From contig JACMIS010000207.1 in the NCBI GenBank assembly GCA_014381035.1, positions 1 through 6,656 of the forward strand: a stretch of 6,656 nt of DNA, in the 5' to 3' direction. The notes beneath the pieces are model-generated. The model ran no database searches and was not told the DNA's origin. It saw only the letters and a list, made by a program, of their open reading frames with translations. This DNA comes from Armatimonadota bacterium. Its GTDB lineage: Bacteria; Armatimonadota; Armatimonadia; Armatimonadales; Armatimonadaceae. Below are positions 1-4,504 of the stretch, piece after piece. The position numbers were made by a program, and so were the translations under genes. Position 1 is the first letter of the stretch, and every line of letters begins with the position of its first letter.

Positions 1-13
1 AGGATCGAAGGAA

Positions 14-1327
14 ATGATGTCGCGGCGCATTCTGCTCCGTGGCGCGGGCGTCGCCATGGCTTTACCGTGGCTCGAATCCCTCCCCGTGTGGGGAGCAACG
101 GCGGACGAACCGAAGGCACCGAGTGCCGCCCCGAAACGCTTCGTGGTTCAGTTCATGGGGACCGGGATCAGCCCGGACCACTGGTGGGCGAAAGGCGAGG
201 GGGCAACGATGGAACTGAGTAAGAGCCTTCAGCCCCTGGAATCCCTTAAGACCCGACTCAACGTCATCAACGGACTCTTCAATAAGCCCTCGACCGGGGT
301 TGGAATCCACCCCGGTATGACCGGTAATATCCTATCCGGCATGCCGCTGACGAAAGGCTCCGTCCTGCATGGCGGCGTCAGCATGGATCAGGTACTGGCG
401 GCACATCTCGGGCAGGATACGGTTCAGCCGAGTCTGGTTCTCGCCTGCGAACAGCCCTTAACCGGGTTCCATGAGACGAACTTCTCGATGGCGTACAGTT
501 CGCATATCTCCTGGCAATCCGCGGAATCGCCGGTCCCCACCGAGGTGTATCCGTCGCTGGCGTTCGACAGTCTTTTCGAGAACAACGGCAACCGACGCAT
601 GGAAAGCGTGCTGGATCGCGTTTCCGCGGAAGCATCGGGACTTCGCCGCCGCCTCAGCCGCGACGACCGGACGAAGCTCGACGAGTACCTGACGAGCGTG
701 CGTGAGGTGGAAAAGCGTGCCCAACGGATGCGCGGTGATCTGGGAAAAGCCGCCGCGAACGCGAAGGATCGGGGCAAGCCGCTTATGAACATGAAGCGAC
801 CGGAGAACGGGCTACCCGAAGACATCCGCGAGCATATGCGCTTGATGTGTGACATCGTGGCACTGGCGATCCAGACCGACAAGACCCGCATCGCGACGAT
901 GCTGATGTGTCGCGACCTTTCCGGGCTGTTCTATCCATTCCTCGGGGTACGGGATGCCCACCACCCGGCGTCGCATGACGACAACTCCGAGGGTTACGAG
1001 CGCATCACCCGGCATTATGTCACGCAACTCGCCTACCTGGCGAATCGGTTGCAGGCGATGCCGGAAGGCGAGGAGACCGTTCTGGACAACACGTGCCTGC
1101 TCTGGCTGTCCAACATGTTCTCCGGCTCCCGGCATGACAACTCGACCCTGCCGATCCTGACGGTGGGGAACCTCGGCGGGACGCTCGCTTCGGGGCGCGT
1201 GTTGGACTTCCGGGACAAGGGTGACGAGAACCGCAAACTGTGTAGCCTGTACCTGTCCCTGATGGACCGGATGGGCGTTTCGCTGAAACAGTTCGGTGAC
1301 GCGGACAACCGCCTCGCCCAATTATAA
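14..1327 (+). CDS. DUF1552 family protein with Tat-like signal
   Basis: A 437-residue protein matching the DUF1552 (HXXSHH-motif) family, an exported family of unknown biochemical function. In Planctomycetes and relatives it is usually encoded next to large DUF1592/DUF1588/DUF1585 cytochrome-like proteins. The N-terminus carries a twin-arginine motif (SRRILLRG, residues 3-10), a hydrophobic stretch with the family-typical ALPWLE (16-21), and a likely cleavage near residues 27-30, so the mature protein should act outside the cytoplasm. The family motif region is HHPASHDD at 316-323, with the last His of HXXSHH replaced by Asp. A second conserved block, LSNMFSG...HDN, spans 365-376. Length is typical. 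The start is uncertain: two ATGs are adjacent (14, 17), an AAGGA lies right against them, and the frame stays open upstream to the window edge, so the true start could be outside. The DUF1592 partner is expected upstream. The family call is firm; the function is unknown. Confidence 0.9.
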   Translation: MMSRRILLRGAGVAMALPWLESLPVWGATADEPKAPSAAPKRFVVQFMGTGISPDHWWAKGEGATMELSKSLQPLESLKTRLNVINGLFNKPSTGVGIHPGMTGNILSGMPLTKGSVLHGGVSMDQVLAAHLGQDTVQPSLVLACEQPLTGFHETNFSMAYSSHISWQSAESPVPTEVYPSLAFDSLFENNGNRRMESVLDRVSAEASGLRRRLSRDDRTKLDEYLTSVREVEKRAQRMRGDLGKAAANAKDRGKPLMNMKRPENGLPEDIREHMRLMCDIVALAIQTDKTRIATMLMCRDLSGLFYPFLGVRDAHHPASHDDNSEGYERITRHYVTQLAYLANRLQAMPEGEETVLDNTCLLWLSNMFSGSRHDNSTLPILTVGNLGGTLASGRVLDFRDKGDENRKLCSLYLSLMDRMGVSLKQFGDADNRLAQL

Positions 1328-1395
1328 GGCGGTCGCGCCTCCGGACGATACGCGAGTAGGAATTGGACGAACCCGCGCCGAACAGGTAAGCAAGC

Positions 1396-1411
1396 GCGGG
1401 CGCAAGCCCGC
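1396..1411. repeat. GC-rich hairpin with GCAA tetraloop, REP-like
   Basis: Six perfect G:C pairs (GCGGGC with GCCCGC) enclose a GCAA loop, a stable GNRA tetraloop. It lies in the 108-base spacer between the DUF1552 gene and the transporter. No T-tract follows on either strand, so it is a poor intrinsic terminator. The compact shape and flanking CTACAA resemble dispersed REP-type intergenic repeats. It could also shape the transporter's 5' leader, since it ends 24 bases before the chosen ATG. Whether it recurs in the genome cannot be judged from here. Confidence 0.45.
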
Positions 1412-1435
1412 TACAACGGAGTGGCAATCCCGGTT

Positions 1436-2827
1436 ATGGCAACAGTTATTGAGACGGAGGGAGCGGTACGCCGCGACGATTTTGGGGACGTGTCGGTTCC
1501 TTCTGACCCGGCGGCGGAGCGTGCGGCGGTGCGAAAGGCGGCAGTTCGCCTGCTACCGTTTCTGTTTTTTCTTTATTTGATCGCGTATCTGGACCGGGTG
1601 AACGTCGGTTTCGCCAAGCTGGAGATGAACGAACTCCCCTGGTTTAGCGAGGCGGTGTTCGGCACCGGGTCCGGTATTTTCTTTATCGGCTACTTCCTCT
1701 TTGAAGTGCCCAGCAACCTGCTCATGCGCAAGATCGGGGCGCGTCGCTGGATCGCGCGCATCATGGTTTCTTGGGGGATCGTCGCGATGGCGATGCTTTT
1801 CGCCAACTCAGTCCCGACTTTTTACGCCCTGCGTTTTACCCTCGGTATAGCCGAAGCCGGTTTTTATCCGGGCGTCCTGCTGTACCTCACCTACTGGTTC
1901 ACGCCCCGGCAGCGGGGACGCGTCGTCGCGCTTTTCATGACGGCAAACTCGGTCGCCTTTATTCTGGGCGGTCCCCTTTCCGGCTGGCTGATGAAGATGC
2001 CGCCGATCTTCCCCGGTTTGTCGGGCTGGCAACAGATGTTCCTGCTCGAAGGACTGCCCGCCGTTGTGATGGGGTTTGTCGTCCTCGCCTGCCTCCCCGA
2101 CGGTCCGCGTCAGGCACCCTGGCTGACCGCACAAGAAAGTGAGCACGTCGTCGCCCACGTGGAACGCGGCGGCGGTTTGGGAGCCAACCCGACCGAAGAC
2201 GAGAAACACGCCTCGCTCTGGGCACAACTGGGACGACCCGAAATTGCCCTGCTTTGTGCGACGTTCTTTTTCCTGGTTGCCGGGATGTACGGCATTTCGA
2301 TGTGGCTGCCGCAGATCATCGCCTCGATGGGTGCCAAGGATGATCCGTTACGGGTAGGGCTGTTGACGGCTATACCGTATACGGCGGCGGGTATTGTCAT
2401 GGTCGCGAACGGTTTCCACTCCGACCGCACCGGCGAGCGGAAGTGGCACATCGCCGTGCCCGCCGCGGTCGGTGCGCTTGGTCTGGTCGCCAGTGCGCTC
2501 TTCTCGCACTCTCCCGCCCTTTCGCTCGCGGCGTTGTCCATAGCCGCTTCGGGAATGTGGGCGACCCTCGGTCCGTTCTGGGCGTTGCCCGCGCGGGCAC
2601 TGGCGGCGCGCGGCGGGGTGGCACTCGCGGGCGGTATCGCGCTGGTCAACGCGGTCGGGAACCTCGGCGGGTTTCTCGGACCGTTCGCGGTCGGCAAGGT
2701 GCAGGAGGCGACCGCAGGGGCGGCAGAGGAAATGAATTTCGCCGCCAGCCTGATCGTGCTCGCCGCCAGCGTTACGGCGGGCGGGTTGCTCGCTCTCGTC
2801 GCGGCGCGTAAGGTGGAGGAGTTATGA
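1436..2827 (+). CDS. MFS transporter, anion:cation symporter (ACS) family
   Basis: A 463-residue inner-membrane transporter of the major facilitator superfamily with about twelve hydrophobic segments. The first membrane segment ends in YLDRVNVGFAKL, characteristic of the ACS family, which takes up organic anions such as tartrate, hexarates or aromatic acids with protons. The loop between helices 2 and 3 has the motif-A-like RKIGARRW. Helix 6 is preceded by WQQMFLLEGLPAV, another ACS hallmark, and the loop between helices 8 and 9 has HSDRTGERKWH. Length is normal for the family, and the substrate cannot be read from sequence. The start is taken as ATG 1436, with GGAG at 1418-1421. An in-frame GTG at 1421 would add five residues but leaves no room for that ribosome site. 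The stop overlaps the next start in ATGA, so the transporter and the esterase remnant were translationally coupled. They probably served the same substrate. Confidence 0.92.
   Translation: MATVIETEGAVRRDDFGDVSVPSDPAAERAAVRKAAVRLLPFLFFLYLIAYLDRVNVGFAKLEMNELPWFSEAVFGTGSGIFFIGYFLFEVPSNLLMRKIGARRWIARIMVSWGIVAMAMLFANSVPTFYALRFTLGIAEAGFYPGVLLYLTYWFTPRQRGRVVALFMTANSVAFILGGPLSGWLMKMPPIFPGLSGWQQMFLLEGLPAVVMGFVVLACLPDGPRQAPWLTAQESEHVVAHVERGGGLGANPTEDEKHASLWAQLGRPEIALLCATFFFLVAGMYGISMWLPQIIASMGAKDDPLRVGLLTAIPYTAAGIVMVANGFHSDRTGERKWHIAVPAAVGALGLVASALFSHSPALSLAALSIAASGMWATLGPFWALPARALAARGGVALAGGIALVNAVGNLGGFLGPFAVGKVQEATAGAAEEMNFAASLIVLAASVTAGGLLALVAARKVEEL
2811..2821 (+). promoter_or_regulatory. Strong Shine-Dalgarno site for the esterase remnant
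   Basis: A purine-rich AGGTGGAGGAG run inside the last codons of the transporter gene lies two bases before the ATG at 2824. Together with the ATGA overlap it shows that the downstream reading frame was a real, well-translated gene, although its body is now lost. Confidence 0.7.
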
Positions 2828-3069
2828 GCGAAGCGGCGGGAATGAACCGGCGGGACGTGTTGCGTCTCGGTGCCATAGCGGGCACGCTCTTCACCGGTGC
2901 CACCGCCGCAACGTCCGCCGCCCGCGCCGCGGAAGACTACACGCTCGGTGCCGATTCGCAGTCGCAGGACGGGATACCCCAGGGAGAGGTCCAGCGGTTC
3001 CGGTGGACAGAAAGCTGAATCTTCCCCGGCACGGAACGCGACTGTTGTGTATACGTCCCCCGGCAGTAA
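2824..3069 (+). pseudogene. Truncated Tat-exported esterase (enterochelin-esterase-like)
   Basis: The open part encodes 64 residues: a Tat signal (NRRDVLRLG, residues 8-16), a hydrophobic Ala-rich stretch, then DYTLGADSQSQDGIPQGEV. From memory, this is the usual start of exported alpha/beta-hydrolase esterases in Planctomycetes and Armatimonadota. Their next conserved stretch reads roughly SKIFPGTERDYWVYVPAQY. Here the frame hits TGA at 3016-3018 and then continues as IFPGTERDCCVYVPRQ, followed by TAA at 3067-3069. The TGA can come from an Arg CGA by one C-to-T change, and the TAA from a Tyr codon by one change. The Cys-Cys pair also fits single-base decay of Tyr-Trp. Weak similarity (PASV) may continue to about 3100. 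The whole catalytic domain, with nucleophile Ser and His, is missing, so any product is a non-enzymatic signal-peptide fragment. It is coupled to the transporter. The stop-flanking similarity makes decay, rather than a genuine small protein, the better reading. Confidence 0.75.
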
Positions 3070-3161
3070 AACGATTCGCTCCCTGCCAGCGTCACGTTTT
3101 TATCGGCTTCGTTAGTGCAATATTACTCGGTAGCCATAGGACATCTGTTAACCGTGGGTCG

Positions 3162-3287
3162 CTCCGCCGTTATCGTGCGTCCGTCTTTGGTTACTGTGAG
3201 CATGTATCGCTCTCCCCGGTGCTGTACGCCGCGAATCGTGAGCGACTTCCACGTCGGCGGGAGCGCGACCGGTGCCTTCGCCATCGC
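3162..3287 (-). pseudogene. 3'-end fragment of a GH65-family gene
   Basis: Read on the minus strand, this segment encodes AMAKAPVALPPTWKSL, followed by TIRGVQH and then TVTKDGRTITAE. This is nearly identical to the last ~40 residues of the intact GH65 lipoprotein encoded at 4505-6469. Twenty consecutive residues (KAPV to VQH) are unchanged while five synonymous differences have accumulated across them, so both copies evolved as coding DNA. Five amino-acid differences lie in the last 19 residues. Where the intact gene has its TAA stop, this copy has CGA and the frame runs on to a TAA at 3123-3125. Nothing GH65-like lies beyond 3288, where sense-strand sequence of an unrelated protein begins. 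It is therefore a relic of a lost GH65 paralogue, without catalytic residues. Confidence 0.85.
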
Positions 3288-3526
3288 CGTTCTGGATGCG
3301 GGTGGCGAGAGCATCTTCGCCGCACTTTCGGGTGTCGCCGCGGCATTTCAGGTGGTGCGGACCGGCACCGCGATGTTCGCACCACTGTGAGCAGTCTCAG
3401 CTTCACCAGTGATCTGAACGATAGCAATACGCTCGCGTTCCGATACACTCTCGCGGATGGCAAACGTAGCATCGCGGTGGCACAAATCAACGCGCCAGTG
3501 GTCGTGCCGGAGGCAGGCACTCGTTC
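3288..3526 (+). pseudogene. 3' remnant of a PEP-CTERM-like repeat protein, frameshifted
   Basis: Two overlapping frames join into one recognisable protein tail. The first frame gives VLDAGGESIFAALSG, further sequence, and RTGTAMF. Restoring one G between 3378 and 3379 (TTC GGC ACC) joins it to TTVSSLSF, then LNDSNTLAFRYTLADG, then IAVAQ, and finally VVVPEAGT. The NDSNTLAF/YTLADG pattern is that of exported 'choice-of-anchor tandem repeat NxxGxxxxAF' proteins. Their tails commonly end in a VPEPGT-like PEP-CTERM sorting motif, a hydrophobic helix and basic residues. Here the helix and basic tail are absent, because sequence from 3527 belongs to an inverted repeat. The 5' part of the gene is also gone, replaced by the GH65 fragment. 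It has no start codon or ribosome site and is non-functional. The family assignment is from memory of the motif pattern and is moderately sure. Confidence 0.65.
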
Positions 3527-3588
3527 GTTTGGCGAACTACTCACGAGCGTGGGTGCGCTTGCTAAACACCGTGAGTAGTTCGCCAAAC
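3527..3588. repeat. Perfect 19-bp inverted repeat, 24-base loop
   Basis: The left arm GTTTGGCGAACTACTCACG (3527-3545) is matched exactly by its reverse complement at 3570-3588, separated by 24 bases. Such long perfect arms are not expected by chance. No T-tract follows on either strand, so it does not look like an ordinary terminator. The right arm ends seven bases before a TATACT -10 element and covers the expected -35 position, so an operator role for the downstream two-gene unit is possible. Alternatively it is a small mobile or REP-like element, or an inverted duplication formed when the neighbouring genes broke. It marks the edge of the PEP-CTERM remnant. Confidence 0.9.
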
Positions 3589-3595
3589 AAAACGG

Positions 3596-3601
3596 TATAC
3601 T
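3596..3601 (+). promoter_or_regulatory. Putative -10 element TATACT, leaderless promoter
   Basis: TATACT is one base from the TATAAT consensus. Only seven bases separate it from the ATG at 3609, so transcription would start at or next to the start codon. This fits the absence of any Shine-Dalgarno sequence before that ATG and suggests a leaderless message. No good TTGACA-like -35 is seen. The 17-base-upstream position falls within the right arm of the perfect inverted repeat, where a repressor could compete with polymerase. Confidence 0.55.
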
Positions 3602-3608
3602 GCCCTGC

Positions 3609-3867
3609 ATGAAGCCGCTTTTCGACGACACGCACCCCAAAATCGAAGCCATGTATATCGCTGGTATTCGCGCGATGACGTTCACCCAGAAACTGCGCCG
3701 CGTCCGCGAGATGAACCGGTTCGGCTATCAGTTTAGTGCTATCTGACGTGAAAGAAAAGTTTCCCGATGCCTCCGACCGTGAACAACTCTTGCGCGTCGC
3801 GGCGCGGTACTACGGCGCGGAACTGGTGCGAAAAGCGACTGGCTTCAATGCAGACGCGGAAGGGTAG
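3609..3867 (+). pseudogene. Small partner gene of the nucleotidyltransferase, frameshifted
   Basis: The first frame runs 45 codons from ATG 3609 (MKPLFDDTHPKIEAM... to REMNRFGYQFSAI) and stops at TGA 3744-3746. In another frame, coding sequence continues as LVLSDVKEKFPDASDREQLL, then ARYYGAELVRKATGF, to TAG 3865-3867. Removing one T at 3720-3721 joins them as ...REMNRSAISLVLSDVKEKFPDAS..., an 85-residue protein. It fits a common hypothetical family of the form 'THPxIEAxxIxxLRxMTxxQKLxxVxxMNxxxxxLAxxxxxxRxPDASxxEL...GxELxxKxxG', typically encoded immediately before a nucleotidyltransferase-like gene. I know no name or proven function; an antitoxin-like role is an inference from gene order. A GTG at 3748, one base after the first stop, could restart translation and give a 39-residue C-terminal half. 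The gene ends three bases before the nucleotidyltransferase ATG, so the two form an operon. A sequencing error is an alternative to true decay. Confidence 0.7.
3858..3864 (+). promoter_or_regulatory. Ribosome binding site for the nucleotidyltransferase gene
   Basis: GGAAGGG lies six bases before the ATG at 3871 and overlaps the final codons of the small partner gene. It fixes the start of the nucleotidyltransferase and allows its translation even if the partner frame is broken. Confidence 0.65.
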
Positions 3868-3870
3868 ACA

Positions 3871-4470
3871 ATGACTTCTTCCGAAACCGACATCGTTCTA
3901 CGCAAAGTTGCCGCGCTTTTGGAGGAACTCGGCGTTCCCTATTTTGTCGGCGGCTCCGTGGCGAGTTCGGCGTGGGGAACGCCGCGTTTCACGCAAGACA
4001 TCGATATAGTCGCCCGCATGACCGACGCGACGAATGTAGACGCGATTGTCGCCCGCCTTCAAGGCGAGTTTTATCTGGACGCCGACCTTATCCACGATGC
4101 CATTGCCCGTAAGGGCTCGTTTAATCTCCTGTATCTGGAAACTATGACCAAAGCCGATGTGTTTGTACCGGAAGAAACCCCGTGGCGCGTCGGCGAATGG
4201 GAGCGGCGACGAACGAAACAAACCGGCGAGGGTGACGATGCATTTTTCGCGTGGTACGCCAGCCCCGAAGATTTGGTTTTGCAAAAACCTCTTTGGTATC
4301 GCATGACGAACGAGCAGCCCGAGCGACAATGGCGTGACGTGCAGGGCGTTTTACACGCGCAAGCCGAACACCTTGACATCCCCTATATGCAACACTGGGC
4401 GGGCGAAATCGGGGTCGCCGACCTGTTAGCCCGCGCCCTAGACGACGCGGGGCTTGTTCCTATCGCATAG
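3871..4470 (+). CDS. Nucleotidyltransferase-fold protein, AbiEii/toxin-like
   Basis: A 199-residue cytoplasmic protein with the nucleotidyltransferase-fold signature. A helix is followed by FVGGSVASSAWG (residues 25-36) and QDIDIV (42-47), which supplies the Gly-Gly-Ser and the two metal-binding Asp residues (D43, D45) of the GS...DxD motif. A third candidate acidic residue is D96 in KADVFVP. Further family-like blocks are SPEDLVLQKPLWYR (131-144, with K139) and ERQWRDVQGVL (151-161), and the C-terminus contains IGVADLLARAL. Members are often annotated as nucleotidyltransferase or AbiEii/AbiGii toxin family proteins, enzymes that transfer nucleotides to RNA or protein targets. The exact target here is unknown. 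It is full length and intact, starts three bases after the small partner gene, and is preceded by GGAAGGG. It converges on the GH65 gene with a 34-base gap and no clear terminator between them. The toxin or defence role is inferred. Confidence 0.75.
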   Translation: MTSSETDIVLRKVAALLEELGVPYFVGGSVASSAWGTPRFTQDIDIVARMTDATNVDAIVARLQGEFYLDADLIHDAIARKGSFNLLYLETMTKADVFVPEETPWRVGEWERRRTKQTGEGDDAFFAWYASPEDLVLQKPLWYRMTNEQPERQWRDVQGVLHAQAEHLDIPYMQHWAGEIGVADLLARALDDAGLVPIA

Positions 4471-4504
4471 GGGAGTTACGAATGGGCAGTAAGGGTGTGT
4501 TCCT

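Noticed and set aside
1327..1340. AGGCG-GTCG-CGCCT hairpin at the DUF1552 stop codon
   Set aside because: A five-pair stem without a T-tract is expected by chance in DNA this GC-rich.
2110..2697. A 195-codon minus-strand frame inside the transporter gene
   Set aside because: It is antisense to clear transmembrane coding sequence, with no motif or ribosome site of its own.
3003..3578. A 191-codon plus-strand reading frame through the junction zone
   Set aside because: It has no ribosome site and is a patchwork: the dead esterase tail in the wrong frame, antisense GH65 sequence, and only then the true frame of the PEP-CTERM remnant.
3527..3588. Inverted repeat as terminal repeats of an insertion sequence
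   Set aside because: Only 24 bases separate the arms, no transposase is present in the window, and no target-site duplication was seen.
3527..3588. Inverted repeat as an intrinsic terminator
   Set aside because: There is no T-tract after the stem on either strand, and a 24-base loop is long for a terminator.
3191..3685. A 164-codon minus-strand frame crossing the junction zone
   Set aside because: It runs out of frame with the GH65 fragment and through the inverted repeat, with an Arg/Ser-rich composition and no family resemblance.
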